Source: Robertmurraya_A mangrovi (lineage in GTDB: Bacteria; Bacillota; Bacilli; Bacillales; Cytobacillaceae). From it: a stretch of 64,000 bases of DNA. Location of the stretch: assembly GCF_034427655.1 (NCBI RefSeq), contig NZ_JAXOFX010000002.1:62001-126000 (forward strand), read 5' to 3'. Every line of letters begins with the position of its first letter. Positions within the stretch are counted from its first letter, which is position 1. The notes beneath the pieces are model-generated. The model did no database searches. It saw only the letters and a program-made list of their open reading frames with translations, and had not been told where the DNA came from. Both the position numbers and the translations under genes were made by a program. Shown here in pieces: positions 52,507-61,654 of the stretch.

Positions 52507-54570
52507 GTGAAGATCCATATCGTACAGAAAGGGGATACTCTTTGGAAAATCGCTAAGAAATATGGCGTGAATTTTGAAGAGCTGAAGAAAATGAATACCC
52601 AGCTCTCAAACCCTGATATGATTATGCCCGGAATGAAAATAAAAGTTCCAACTACTGGAGGAAATATTGTTAAAGAAGCACCAAGCGGAAAAGAAGCAAA
52701 AATTAACTTTGGTGCGAAAAAAGAGATGCCTAAAGAGGAAGTTTCTCTATCACCTATAGCTAAAGAAGCACCAAAAGTTGCTCCAGATAAGGAGGCACCG
52801 AAAGCAGCTCCAGTAAAAGAGGCACCTATCAAGGAAGCGCCAATAGTGGAGGTTCCAATTGAGATACAACCTATAAAAGAAGCTCCTATTGCTGAGCTAC
52901 CAAAGTTACCGATAAAAGAAGCACCAGCAGTAGAGCTACCTAAAGTGGAAATTCCAAAGGCAGTAGCCCCAATTGTAGAACAACCGAAGAAGCCTTATAC
53001 ACCTAAAATGCCTAAACCAGTTGTACCAGAAATTGATATTAACAATTATTATATGATGAATATGGCAAACTTATCGATACAGCCGCAGCAACAGCCACAA
53101 CAACCACTCAAGCCAACACCGAAGCCAACGCCGCAATTGAAGTCAGACTATAAGCCGCTACCACAACTTCCGCCTAAGCCGAAGAACATTCTTCCACAAG
53201 TAAAGCCAGTCGCAGAGGAAAGTTCAGAATCAATGGAATCATCTATTCATCAAGGAGGTTTAACACAACAAATGTACCCATATCAAATGCCTTATAATCC
53301 AGTAATGCCAGGTGCGGGTTACCAAGCTCCTGGAGGCTTTGCACCGCAAGCACTTCCACATATGCACGGAGGAGCCATGCCAGGAGCACACGCAATGCCA
53401 TATGGTGCAATGCCAGGAGCACATGCAATGCCATATGGCGCAATGCCAGCAGCGCAAGGAATGCCATATGGGATGATGCCTGGGGTAGCCGGTGCAAGCT
53501 ATGCGCCAGGGCAATTTGACGATGAATCTTCATCTTCATTTATGCCAAACATGCCTTTAATGCCCCAAGGAAATCAACCGTTAGCTCCAGATGTAATGGG
53601 AGTACAAGATGCACAACTTCCTTTACAGCCAACACAAGTCGCACCTGCTATGATGGACCCTTGTTATCCACAACAAACAGCACCTATCATGCAGGATCCT
53701 TGCTACCCAGGTGCAATGGCTCAACCATACTATGGATATCCGATGGGGATGCCACAAGTCCAAGGAGCCATGACAGGCAATATGCCGCATATGATGCCAC
53801 AAGTCCAAGGTGCTATGATGGGGAATATGCCGCATATGATGCCACAAGTCCAAGGCGCAATGGATATGGGGAACATGCCACATATGATGCCACAAGTCCA
53901 AGGGGCAATGGATATGGGGAATATGCCGCATATGATGCCACAAGTCCAAGGTGCAATGGATATGGGGAATATGCCGCATATGATGCCACAAGTCCAAGGC
54001 GCAATGGATATGGGGAACATGCCACATATGATGCCACAAGTCCAAGGGGCAATGGATATGGGGAACATGCCACATATGATGCCACAAGTCCAGGGTGCCA
54101 TGATGGGGAACATGCCACATATGATGCCACAAGTCCAAGGCGCAATGGATATGGGGAACATGCCACATATGATGCCGCAGGTCCAAGGTGCAATGGATAT
54201 GGGGAACATGCCGCACATGATGCCACAAGTCCAAGGCGCAATGGATGCTGGGAATATGCCACATATGATGCCGCAAGTCCAAGGGGCAATGGAGTCACCT
54301 GATATGTATGGTGGAGGATATAAAATGCCAATGGCTCCAAATCAACCTCTTCCAGCCGTTCAGGGAGTTCAGGATGATTGTGGTTGCGGTTCACCGTTTA
54401 TCCCTGGAACGACTTACGGACCAACACCAGGAATGCCGCCAGTTTTCACTCCTTATGGAGGAGGGTATGGTCAACAGCCATTTATGGGAGCACCATACGG
54501 GTATGGACCAATGGGAGCAGGCTTCGGCATGCAAAGAGAGCAAAATGAAAGTGAAGAAAATGACGACTAA
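52507..54570 (+). CDS. safA: Spore coat assembly protein SafA, expanded by repeats
   Basis: 687-residue inner-coat morphogenetic protein that binds cortex peptidoglycan and SpoVID. GTG 52507 is chosen (AGGAGGG about 9 nt upstream) because the LysM domain then starts at once: MKIHIVQKGDTLWKIAKKYG (1-48). A Lys/Glu/Pro/Ala-rich region with KEAP repeats follows (55-170), then Gln/Pro-rich sequence. Next are three 11-residue AMPGAHAMPYG-type units and twelve MPQVQGAM copies in 15-16-residue units (about 415-595), ending in a Gly/Pro/Tyr-rich tail. SafA of B. subtilis is only about 387 residues as I recall, so the repeats account for much of the extra length. Confidence 0.93.
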   Translation: MKIHIVQKGDTLWKIAKKYGVNFEELKKMNTQLSNPDMIMPGMKIKVPTTGGNIVKEAPSGKEAKINFGAKKEMPKEEVSLSPIAKEAPKVAPDKEAPKAAPVKEAPIKEAPIVEVPIEIQPIKEAPIAELPKLPIKEAPAVELPKVEIPKAVAPIVEQPKKPYTPKMPKPVVPEIDINNYYMMNMANLSIQPQQQPQQPLKPTPKPTPQLKSDYKPLPQLPPKPKNILPQVKPVAEESSESMESSIHQGGLTQQMYPYQMPYNPVMPGAGYQAPGGFAPQALPHMHGGAMPGAHAMPYGAMPGAHAMPYGAMPAAQGMPYGMMPGVAGASYAPGQFDDESSSSFMPNMPLMPQGNQPLAPDVMGVQDAQLPLQPTQVAPAMMDPCYPQQTAPIMQDPCYPGAMAQPYYGYPMGMPQVQGAMTGNMPHMMPQVQGAMMGNMPHMMPQVQGAMDMGNMPHMMPQVQGAMDMGNMPHMMPQVQGAMDMGNMPHMMPQVQGAMDMGNMPHMMPQVQGAMDMGNMPHMMPQVQGAMMGNMPHMMPQVQGAMDMGNMPHMMPQVQGAMDMGNMPHMMPQVQGAMDAGNMPHMMPQVQGAMESPDMYGGGYKMPMAPNQPLPAVQGVQDDCGCGSPFIPGTTYGPTPGMPPVFTPYGGGYGQQPFMGAPYGYGPMGAGFGMQREQNESEENDD
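53749..54291 (+). repeat. 45/48-bp coding minisatellite in safA
   Basis: Eleven full units plus a final partial one: units 1, 2 and 8 are 45 bp (MPQVQGAM + T/MGNMPHM) and the other eight 48 bp (MPQVQGAM + DMGNMPHM or DAGNMPHM). Units are nearly identical at DNA level, which points to recent slippage or recombination. The period is a multiple of 3, so long open frames appear in other frames and on the other strand. Confidence 0.97.
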
Positions 54571-55534
54571 AAAAAAGGGAGACGATTTATTTCTAAATCG
54601 TCTCCTCTCCTATTTAAAGGATCAGTTTGAAACAAAGAATGTGAAAGTAACCATGATTAGAAAAAACGTCTATCTTGTTGAATTAAATAAAGATACTTTT
54701 ATCATGAAAGGATTCTCTTCCTATCACCGATTAAAGCTTCAGGATACTTTTACAGCTTCTTTAAAAAAAGAGGGATTTATAAATACTTATTCTTTTTTAG
54801 AGTATGGAAAAGACCTTCCCTTATTTTTTGATCAATCGTATTTTGGGTGTTTGGAATACATTAAACCAGCAAAAAAACCGTTTAATTATTACAATGAGAG
54901 AGACCGTCAAGAAGGACTACTAACTCTGCAACAGTTTCATCAAACCACAGAAAAGTTAGTTGACCGTTACCATACTCTTTTAGGGAATTTTAAACTATTA
55001 GAAAAATGGAGAGAAAGAACAGGCTCCTTTCTAAATAACCTATCTGTTATACAGTTTTTTATCCAAAAAGAGATGGTTGATGAATTTTTAAACTGGGCCG
55101 ATTGGTCTTTAAAAGGGATGGAAAAGGAACAAGGTTACTTTGTAAAGCCTCCGAAGTCCATCTTACATGGAGATGTTGCTAACCATAATTTTTTACGTTC
55201 GAAACAAGGGGACCTTTATTTAATTGACTTTGATTTAATAAGTATTGGCGGTCCTTGTATTGATTATTTGCAATACGCAAATCGAATTTTACCCTATATT
55301 AATTGGTCTTTAGAAGAACTAAAGGGTTACGCAGAGTTACGACCATTTCTAGATGAAAAAGCGTTTTTATATGCATTAGCCTTTCCTACTGACATTTTCA
55401 GGGAGTGGAATCGGATTGTAAGAGAAAGACAATACATGAATGTGTCAAGGGTCCGTCAAGTATTGGACTTAACGGTCGGGCAGTTTAAAGAAAGGCAATT
55501 ATTTTTTTATGAGATTAATGCTTTAGTCGATTAA
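54545..55534 (+). CDS. APH-fold kinase-like protein in the safA-coxA spore locus
   Basis: 329-residue aminoglycoside-phosphotransferase/CotS-family protein. The N-lobe contains VYLVELNKDTFIMKGF. The catalytic loop is SILHGDVANHNFL and the metal motif is YLIDFDLISIGGPCIDYLQY, so HGD, Asn and DFD are all intact, unlike YsxE in this window. Start choice is uncertain: ATG 54545 overlaps safA by 26 bp, ATG 54560 by 11 bp, and neither has a strong ribosome-binding site, which suggests coupling to safA. A role in coat assembly or small-molecule phosphorylation in the spore is inferred from position only. Confidence 0.83.
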   Translation: MKVKKMTTKKKGDDLFLNRLLSYLKDQFETKNVKVTMIRKNVYLVELNKDTFIMKGFSSYHRLKLQDTFTASLKKEGFINTYSFLEYGKDLPLFFDQSYFGCLEYIKPAKKPFNYYNERDRQEGLLTLQQFHQTTEKLVDRYHTLLGNFKLLEKWRERTGSFLNNLSVIQFFIQKEMVDEFLNWADWSLKGMEKEQGYFVKPPKSILHGDVANHNFLRSKQGDLYLIDFDLISIGGPCIDYLQYANRILPYINWSLEELKGYAELRPFLDEKAFLYALAFPTDIFREWNRIVRERQYMNVSRVRQVLDLTVGQFKERQLFFYEINALVD

Positions 55535-55600
55535 CACATAGTAAAGATTAAATCGTGAACTAGAAACACCACGAATTTACTCCGCCCTAAAACGCATGAA

Positions 55601-55667
55601 AAGACCTCTTCCCTCACAACCTAATGATGAGCATATTTTTCTGCTCGAAATTAGCGGAGGAGGTTTT
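55601..55667 (+). promoter_or_regulatory. Nested hairpin enclosing the coxA ribosome-binding site
   Basis: AAGACCTCTTCC (55601-55612) can pair at all 12 positions (two G-U) with GGAGGAGGTTTT (55656-55667), which contains the coxA Shine-Dalgarno. Inside, CTAAT (55621) pairs with ATTAG (55650) and GAGCA (55629) with TGCTC (55642). The outer 3' arm runs into TTTTT, so it might instead act as a terminator. Confidence 0.6.
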
Positions 55668-55671
55668 TCGC

Positions 55672-56430
55672 TTGAATAAAAAGTATGTGACACTTCCTAT
55701 TGCTGCTCTAATGACTGTTGGTTTAGTGGGATGCGGGTATAATGATGGTACAAATCAAACTAGAAACGCAAATGTAACACAACCAATGGGATACTATTCT
55801 GATGAGAATACCCGTACTGGTGGAAATGTGACTATCTTGGATGATAATGATGGGCCACTTGTTGAAATCATGGACAGGAATTATCTCGATGGATACCAAA
55901 GAGACAGACAAGAAAGAAGCCGACTTCTTCAAGTAAAGGATGAGAATGGAAATCCAGGAAATCCTTCAAAACCTCTAGCTAAATATGATAAAAACTTTTA
56001 TCAAAAAGATAACCGCTTTAGTCGTGGAGACGCGAACTATCATGGACATCTGGATGATAATACCCGACAAGCGAAAAGTTCTTACTATACTGCCTATGAA
56101 GGTGACCTAGCTGAAAAAATTGGCGAAGTTGCTGCATCAGTAAATAACGTTGAAGATGTGCGTGCCGTTGTTTATGGTAGTGACGTTCTGGTTGCTGTTG
56201 ATTTAACTGACGATAGACGAGAAATTGATACCATTGTTGAAATCCGTGAAAAAGTTCAGCCTTACTTAAGAGGTAGAACTTGTACCGTTGTTGCGGATGA
56301 AGGAACATTTAGTCGAGTAAGAAACTTGGATAACGATATGCGTGACGGTGGTCCAAGAGAGCATATAAGCTTAGACGTTAAAGGAATGTTCCAAAACTTA
56401 AAAAACCAAATATACGGTGGAAACAGGTAA
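55672..56430 (+). CDS. coxA: YhcN/YlaJ-family sporulation lipoprotein, CoxA-like
   Basis: 252-residue lipoprotein. The TTG at 55672 has GGAGGAGG 8 nt upstream and yields MNKKYVTLPIAALMTVGLVGCG, a proper lipoprotein signal with lipobox LVGC. The C-terminal YhcN-like domain (about 140-215) contains AEKIGEVAASVNNVEDVRAVVYGSD-type sequence. CoxA (YrbB) of B. subtilis is a cortex-associated spore protein encoded after safA, as here. An upstream in-frame ATG at 55624 would bury the signal peptide and lies within the leader hairpin. Confidence 0.87.
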   Translation: MNKKYVTLPIAALMTVGLVGCGYNDGTNQTRNANVTQPMGYYSDENTRTGGNVTILDDNDGPLVEIMDRNYLDGYQRDRQERSRLLQVKDENGNPGNPSKPLAKYDKNFYQKDNRFSRGDANYHGHLDDNTRQAKSSYYTAYEGDLAEKIGEVAASVNNVEDVRAVVYGSDVLVAVDLTDDRREIDTIVEIREKVQPYLRGRTCTVVADEGTFSRVRNLDNDMRDGGPREHISLDVKGMFQNLKNQIYGGNR

Positions 56431-56438
56431 CAATAAAG

Positions 56439-56475
56439 GAAGAGTAAGCTTAACCAAAGCTTGCTCTTCTTTTTG
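56439..56475 (+). terminator. coxA terminator
   Basis: GAAGAGTAAGCTT pairs with AAGCTTGCTCTTC (one G-U) over a 5-nt loop, then TTTTT. Confidence 0.92.
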
Positions 56476-56706
56476 GTTGGCTCTTTTCGAAAACGGTTGC
56501 TTCAACAACATTTGAATCACTGAGCGGAAAGGAACGGGCATAAAACATAGGAAAAACTGTAATCGTTAGGTGTTAAAACCATTCTAAATTACGGTTGTTT
56601 AACAAATACCAAACACACTAGGATAAACTTGAAATATTTGGTCACAATATAAATGGAATGAAATTTAGCCTTTTCGGGCTCTTCGACTTATAAGGGGTGA
56701 TCAGAC

Positions 56707-57264
56707 ATGAGAACGAAATGGTATAGTAAACCATGTATGATTGTTTTGCTAACTGTAATATCATTTTTTCTGCAAAATGGCCTGTATGCACATCAAGGTA
56801 AACATGTAGCTTTAGCAAACGAAATAGATAATCACAATAACTTTAAACCCTTTAAAGTAAAAGTGACCTTAGAAAGAGTTTATCTAGACGGGGAAGTTAG
56901 TCAGGAAGTCATTAAAGAAACTGTTTGGTCCATGGAAGAATTTTGGGCTAAATATGAAAATTGGGTACTGATTGATATGGAAGATAAAAAAGTATATTTT
57001 AGAAAACCAGTCGATGATATTTCTCCACTCTTAAAAGCGAACGGTTATTTTGGTATAACAGATGATGGAACGCTAACGATTTTTAATGGTAAGCCTAGAA
57101 GGTATAATATTATTCAATCCTTTTTTCAAATAGATATGGGTAGGCTTGAGAGTACGAAGAGAGAACAACTGCTTCATGGAATCCCTATAAAAGATAAAAG
57201 TCATTATGTTGAAGTTTTAGAAACGTTCAAGATTTATACTGTACAAGAGAAGCAAGCTAATTGA
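56707..57264 (+). CDS. bofC: Forespore regulator BofC
   Basis: 185-residue secreted forespore protein that restrains SpoIVB and so delays pro-sigma-K processing by SpoIVFB, also encoded in this window. It has a signal peptide (about 1-37, cut near VALAN). The N-terminal domain (FKPFKVKVTLERVYLDGE) is followed by a helix (TVWSMEEFWAKYENW) and a C-terminal domain (SPLLKANGYFGITDDGTL). AAGGGGTGA precedes the ATG. It has a terminator of its own. Confidence 0.93.
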   Translation: MRTKWYSKPCMIVLLTVISFFLQNGLYAHQGKHVALANEIDNHNNFKPFKVKVTLERVYLDGEVSQEVIKETVWSMEEFWAKYENWVLIDMEDKKVYFRKPVDDISPLLKANGYFGITDDGTLTIFNGKPRRYNIIQSFFQIDMGRLESTKREQLLHGIPIKDKSHYVEVLETFKIYTVQEKQAN

Positions 57265-57273
57265 CTTCACTTA

Positions 57274-57300
57274 ATAGGCCGGAATTTCCGGTCTATTTTT
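57274..57300 (+). terminator. bofC terminator
   Basis: ATAGGCCGG pairs with CCGGTCTAT (one G-U) over AATTT, then TTTTT. Confidence 0.88.
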
Positions 57301-57363
57301 GTTCCTAAAATTAGGAGGAGCTTTTATGTTAAAGTGAAAAAAGCCTTCACAAAAACTACAAAA

Positions 57364-57391
57364 TTGACGAAAAGAGATTCTATTGTATGAT
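57364..57391 (+). promoter_or_regulatory. Candidate promoter for ruvAB
   Basis: TTGACG (57364-57369), 16-bp spacer, TATGAT (57386-57391), 38 bp before the ruvA start. Confidence 0.5.
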
Positions 57392-57428
57392 ACAATGAGG
57401 TACAGCAAAATTAGGGGAGAGAAGAGAT

Positions 57429-58040
57429 TTGTACGAGTTTATTAGAGGAAAAGTAGATTTTGTAGGGCCAGAGTACATTGTCATTGAAAACAATGGAATC
57501 GGTTATCAAATTTCTACTCCTAATCCATTCTTATTTTCTAAAAAACAGGGTGGAGAAGTAAAGATTTTCACTTATCATTATGTAAGAGAAGATATTATGG
57601 CATTGTATGGTTTTCAGTCACGTGAAGAGAAGATGCTATTTACAAAGCTATTAAATGTATCAGGGATCGGACCAAAGGGTGCACTTGCTATTTTAGCTTC
57701 GGGTGAACCTGAGCAGGTAGTCCAGGCAATAGATAATGAGGATGAAGGATTCTTAGTTAAGTTTCCTGGGGTTGGAAAGAAGACAGCAAGACAAATGATA
57801 TTAGATTTAAAAGGAAAGCTTCAAGATGTAGTACCGGATTTCTTTCCGAATTTGTTCTCTCCTGAACGTGGCGAATTGATCGTAAATCATAAGAACCATG
57901 ATTTAGAAGAAGCGATACTTGCCCTTAAAGCACTTGGTTATTCGGAGAAAGAGATTAAGAAGATTACACCAGAGCTAGAAAAGGAAAGCTTATCTACGGA
58001 TCAATACATAAAAGTGGCTCTTCAAAAGTTATTGAGATAG
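57429..58040 (+). CDS. ruvA: Holliday junction protein RuvA
   Basis: 203-residue junction-binding subunit of the RuvAB motor. It has an N-terminal OB fold (1-62, MYEFIRGKVDFVGPEYIVIE), two helix-hairpin-helix motifs (NVSGIGPKGALAIL and FPGVGKKTARQMILDLKGK), and a C-terminal domain that contacts RuvB (about 155-203). The start is TTG 57429 with AGGGGAG upstream. ruvB follows after 106 bp. Confidence 0.97.
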   Translation: MYEFIRGKVDFVGPEYIVIENNGIGYQISTPNPFLFSKKQGGEVKIFTYHYVREDIMALYGFQSREEKMLFTKLLNVSGIGPKGALAILASGEPEQVVQAIDNEDEGFLVKFPGVGKKTARQMILDLKGKLQDVVPDFFPNLFSPERGELIVNHKNHDLEEAILALKALGYSEKEIKKITPELEKESLSTDQYIKVALQKLLR

Positions 58041-58146
58041 GTTCTTTTTAATCCTAGTTGCTATAAGCACATTGACTGTTTTTATTATTGGTAACTTAAA
58101 AAGTTAAAGAGTGCTACAAATATAGATGGCATTTGAGGTGATGAAC

Positions 58147-59148
58147 ATGGAAGAGCGAATCATTTCCGGTGAGGCTGATATTCAAGATTTATCCTTTGAA
58201 CAAAGTTTACGTCCCCAAACGTTAAGGCAGTACATTGGGCAGGACAAAGTAAAGGAGAATCTTGAGGTTTTTATAAAAGCTGCAAAGTTAAGAGAAGAAA
58301 CTTTAGATCATGTTCTGTTATATGGTCCTCCTGGTTTAGGGAAGACTACCCTTGCAACAATTATCGCCAACGAGATGGGTGTCAACATTCGAACGACTGC
58401 GGGACCAGCGATAGAACGTCCTGGAGATTTAGCAGCTATATTGACAGCTCTCGAGCCGGGAGATGTTTTATTTATTGATGAAATCCATCGTCTTCCTCGG
58501 TCTATTGAAGAAGTATTATACCCTGCGATGGAGGATTTCTGTTTAGATATTGTGATTGGTAAAGGGCCAACTGCAAGGTCAGTACGTCTTGATCTTCCAC
58601 CATTCACTTTAGTTGGAGCGACAACTAGAGCGGGATCTCTTTCTGCCCCACTTAGAGACCGTTTTGGTGTTCTTAGCAGACTAGAGTATTATAATGAAGA
58701 ACAATTAAGAGAGATTGTCATGAGGACCTCTGAGCTGTTCGAGACAGAGATTAATCCACAGGCAGCGGGTGAGATTGCTAAGAGATCTAGGGGGACACCA
58801 AGGATTGCTAACAGGCTCCTTAGAAGAGTTCGAGATTTTGCTCAAGTGAAAGGGAATGGAGCAATTGATTTTGAACTAGCTGAAGAGTCATTAGAATTAC
58901 TTCAGGTGGACCGTTTAGGACTTGATCATATTGACCATAAATTACTAAGAGGGATCATTGAAAAGTTTCGAGGTGGCCCTGTTGGTTTGGAAACCATAGC
59001 TGCGACGATTGGAGAAGAGGCCCACACGATTGAAGATGTATATGAGCCTTATTTGCTTCAGATTGGATTTCTTCAACGTACTCCAAGAGGACGCATCGTA
59101 ACAGACTTAGTCTATCGACATTTTAAGATGGAGGTGCCTGCTGATTGA
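58147..59148 (+). CDS. ruvB: Holliday junction helicase RuvB
   Basis: 333-residue AAA+ motor driving branch migration. ATG 58147 is preferred (GAGGTGAT upstream; MEERIISGEADIQDLSFEQS) over ATG 58126 and 58141, matching the usual length of about 334. Walker A is GPPGLGKTTL, Walker B is LFIDEIHRL, sensor 1 is VGATTRAGSLS and the arginine finger region is PLRDRFG. A winged helix is at the C-terminus. It overlaps the next gene by 4 bp. Confidence 0.98.
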   Translation: MEERIISGEADIQDLSFEQSLRPQTLRQYIGQDKVKENLEVFIKAAKLREETLDHVLLYGPPGLGKTTLATIIANEMGVNIRTTAGPAIERPGDLAAILTALEPGDVLFIDEIHRLPRSIEEVLYPAMEDFCLDIVIGKGPTARSVRLDLPPFTLVGATTRAGSLSAPLRDRFGVLSRLEYYNEEQLREIVMRTSELFETEINPQAAGEIAKRSRGTPRIANRLLRRVRDFAQVKGNGAIDFELAEESLELLQVDRLGLDHIDHKLLRGIIEKFRGGPVGLETIAATIGEEAHTIEDVYEPYLLQIGFLQRTPRGRIVTDLVYRHFKMEVPAD

Positions 59149-59351
59149 CAGGTATTTCAAAATGGCTAATGACGATTGGTGCGATCATTTTTGTGGTTGG
59201 TTTTTTAATGCAGTTTATTAATATAGGCAAACTTCCTGGAGATATTGTAATAAAGAAAGGGAGCACAACCTTTTATTTTCCGATTGTTACATCAATCCTA
59301 TTAAGTGTTGTGCTATCTGCCATTTTCTATTTTCTTGGAAGGTTTCGTTAA
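59145..59351 (+). CDS. DUF2905 small membrane protein
   Basis: 68-residue protein with two TM helices (about 5-25 and 44-64) and the family segment INIGKLPGDIVIKKGSTTFYFPI between them. TTG 59145 overlaps the ruvB stop, with GGAGGTG upstream. DUF2905 proteins often follow ruvB in Bacilli; their function is unknown. Confidence 0.88.
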   Translation: MTGISKWLMTIGAIIFVVGFLMQFINIGKLPGDIVIKKGSTTFYFPIVTSILLSVVLSAIFYFLGRFR

Positions 59352-59377
59352 AAGTTAGATAAAGATAGGGTGACAAC

Positions 59378-60406
59378 ATGAAAGTAGATTTATTTGATTT
59401 TCATCTACCTGAAGAATTAATCGCACAAACTCCATTAGAGGAGCGTACGAAAAGTCGATTAATGGTATTGAATAAAAAAACGGGTGAGTTAGCCCATGAG
59501 ACATTTGGGAATATAACAAACTATTTAAAGCCTGGTGATTGCCTTGTGTTAAATGATACGAGGGTCCTTCCAGCTCGCCTTTTTGGTGAAAAAGAAGATA
59601 CAGGTGCTAAAATTGAAGTGCTTTTATTAAAGCAGGTAGAAGGGGATACATGGGAAACCCTTGTGAAACCTGCCAAGCGTGTAAAGGAAGGCTCAACGAT
59701 TAGCTTTGGAAATGGCATTCTTCAAGCAGAGTGTGTGGGCACTTCTGACCATGGAGGACGCTTACTTCAGTTTAAATATGAAGGTATTTTTTATGAAGTG
59801 CTTGAACAATTAGGAGAAATGCCTCTACCACCTTATATAAAAGAACAACTGGATGATAAAGAGAGATATCAAACGGTTTACGCAAAAGAAAGAGGCTCTG
59901 CCGCTGCTCCTACAGCTGGCCTTCATTTTACGGAGGACTTGCTTGAGGAAATCAAGGCAAAGGGTGTACATATCGCATTTATCACACTTCATGTCGGATT
60001 AGGAACGTTCAGACCGGTGAGTGTTGATGATATAAATGAACATGAAATGCATGCAGAATTTTATCAAATGTCAGAAGGTACAGCGAGACTTTTGAACGAA
60101 GTCCGTGAAAATGGTGGGAAAATCATTTCTGTTGGTACAACTTCAACTAGAACGTTAGAAACCATTGCTACAGCTAACAAGGGCAAATTTGTTTCTGAAA
60201 ATGGCTGGACAAGTATTTTTATCTATCCTGGATATGAATTTAAAGGGATTGATGGAATGATTACTAATTTCCATTTACCAAAATCTACGTTAATCATGCT
60301 TATTAGTGCATTAGCTGGACGTGACCATGTTCTTCATGCCTATCAAACCGCTGTAGAAGAACGGTACCGCTTTTTCAGCTTTGGAGATGCCATGCTTATT
60401 ATCTAA
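59378..60406 (+). CDS. queA: S-adenosylmethionine:tRNA ribosyltransferase-isomerase
   Basis: 342-residue enzyme that transfers the ribosyl part of SAM to preQ1 in tRNA, forming epoxyqueuosine. Family motifs are FDFHLPEELIAQTPLEERTKSRL, LVLNDTRVLPARLFG, SAAAPTAGLHFTEDLL, HVGLGTFRPV and YTNFHLPKSTL-type ITNFHLPKSTL. AGGGTGA precedes the ATG. It is 78 bp before tgt, its pathway partner. Confidence 0.97.
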   Translation: MKVDLFDFHLPEELIAQTPLEERTKSRLMVLNKKTGELAHETFGNITNYLKPGDCLVLNDTRVLPARLFGEKEDTGAKIEVLLLKQVEGDTWETLVKPAKRVKEGSTISFGNGILQAECVGTSDHGGRLLQFKYEGIFYEVLEQLGEMPLPPYIKEQLDDKERYQTVYAKERGSAAAPTAGLHFTEDLLEEIKAKGVHIAFITLHVGLGTFRPVSVDDINEHEMHAEFYQMSEGTARLLNEVRENGGKIISVGTTSTRTLETIATANKGKFVSENGWTSIFIYPGYEFKGIDGMITNFHLPKSTLIMLISALAGRDHVLHAYQTAVEERYRFFSFGDAMLII

Positions 60407-60484
60407 GCGATAATAGTAAAATCTATAAAATAGATTAAAAAACATAAGGATTGTTATTGTTACAATCGGGAGGTTAAGAAATCA

Positions 60485-61624
60485 TTGACTGCAATACGTT
60501 ATGAATTAATAAAAACATGTAAGCAAACAGGAGCTAGACTTGGTCGTGTTCATACACCGCATGGCTCATTTGAAACACCTGTGTTCATGCCAGTAGGGAC
60601 ACTTGCAACGGTTAAAACGATGTCACCTGAGGAACTAGTTGAGATTGGTGCAGGGATTATATTAAGTAATACATACCACTTATGGCTACGTCCTGGACAT
60701 GACATTATTGAAGAAGCTGGTGGTCTTCATAAGTTTATGAATTGGGACAGAGCGATTTTAACAGACTCTGGTGGTTTCCAAGTATTTAGTTTAAGTAAAT
60801 TCCGCCAAATTGAAGAAGAGGGCGTACATTTCCGCAATCATTTAAATGGAGATAAATTATTTTTATCACCGGAAAAAGCAATGGAAATTCAAAACTCTCT
60901 TGGTTCAGACATTATGATGGCTTTTGATGAGTGTCCACCATATCCCGCTAGCTTTGAATATATGAAAAAGTCAGTAGAAAGAACGTCACGTTGGGCGGAA
61001 AGATGTTTACAAGCACATAAGCGTCCGAACGATCAAGGACTATTCGGTATCATTCAAGGTGGAGAGTATGAGGAATTAAGAAAGCAAAGTGCAAAAGATT
61101 TAGTTTCTCTTGATTTCCCTGGTTATGCTGTTGGTGGATTATCAGTAGGTGAACCAAAGGATGTCATGAACAGAGTATTAGACTTTACTACACCATTAAT
61201 GCCTGCAGATAAGCCAAGATATTTAATGGGTGTAGGTTCCCCTGACTCATTAATTGACGGTTCAATTCGTGGAATTGATATGTTTGACTGTGTCCTTCCT
61301 ACGCGAATTGCTCGTAACGGTACATTAATGACTAGCCATGGCCGTTTAGTCGTAAAAAATGCGAAATATGCAAGAGATTTTGGGCCGATTGATGAGAATT
61401 GTGATTGCTACACATGCCGTAATTACTCAAGAGCTTATATTCGACATTTAATTCGCTGTGATGAAACATTCGGAATTAGGCTTACAACTTATCATAATCT
61501 TTATTTTCTGGTAAAATTAATGGAGCAAGTCAGACAAGCGATCCGTGAAGATCGTTTAGGGGACTTCCGAGAAGAATTTTTCGAGCAATATGGTTTCAAC
61601 AAACCAGATGCGAAAAACTTCTAA
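60485..61624 (+). CDS. tgt: tRNA-guanine transglycosylase
   Basis: 379-residue enzyme that swaps G34 for preQ1 in tRNAs with GUN anticodons. The catalytic aspartates lie in ILTDSGGFQVFSLS and GIDMFDCVLPTRIARNG. The zinc site is CDCYTCRNYSRAYIRHL. The start is TTG 60485 with GGGAGG 11 nt upstream. It sits between queA and yajC. Confidence 0.97.
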   Translation: MTAIRYELIKTCKQTGARLGRVHTPHGSFETPVFMPVGTLATVKTMSPEELVEIGAGIILSNTYHLWLRPGHDIIEEAGGLHKFMNWDRAILTDSGGFQVFSLSKFRQIEEEGVHFRNHLNGDKLFLSPEKAMEIQNSLGSDIMMAFDECPPYPASFEYMKKSVERTSRWAERCLQAHKRPNDQGLFGIIQGGEYEELRKQSAKDLVSLDFPGYAVGGLSVGEPKDVMNRVLDFTTPLMPADKPRYLMGVGSPDSLIDGSIRGIDMFDCVLPTRIARNGTLMTSHGRLVVKNAKYARDFGPIDENCDCYTCRNYSRAYIRHLIRCDETFGIRLTTYHNLYFLVKLMEQVRQAIREDRLGDFREEFFEQYGFNKPDAKNF

Positions 61625-61654
61625 AAGATTTTAGTTTTGAAAGGAGGTAACTAA

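Noticed and set aside
52359..52832. 157-residue minus-strand open frame opposite safA
   Set aside because: It is antisense to the Ala/Pro/Glu-rich start of safA and the safA leader; its low-complexity sequence mirrors that coding region.
53623..54394. Long open frames on the minus strand and in another plus frame across safA
   Set aside because: The repeat period (45/48 bp) is a multiple of 3, so any stop-free unit stays open when repeated. These His/Met/Trp-rich translations are artefacts of safA.
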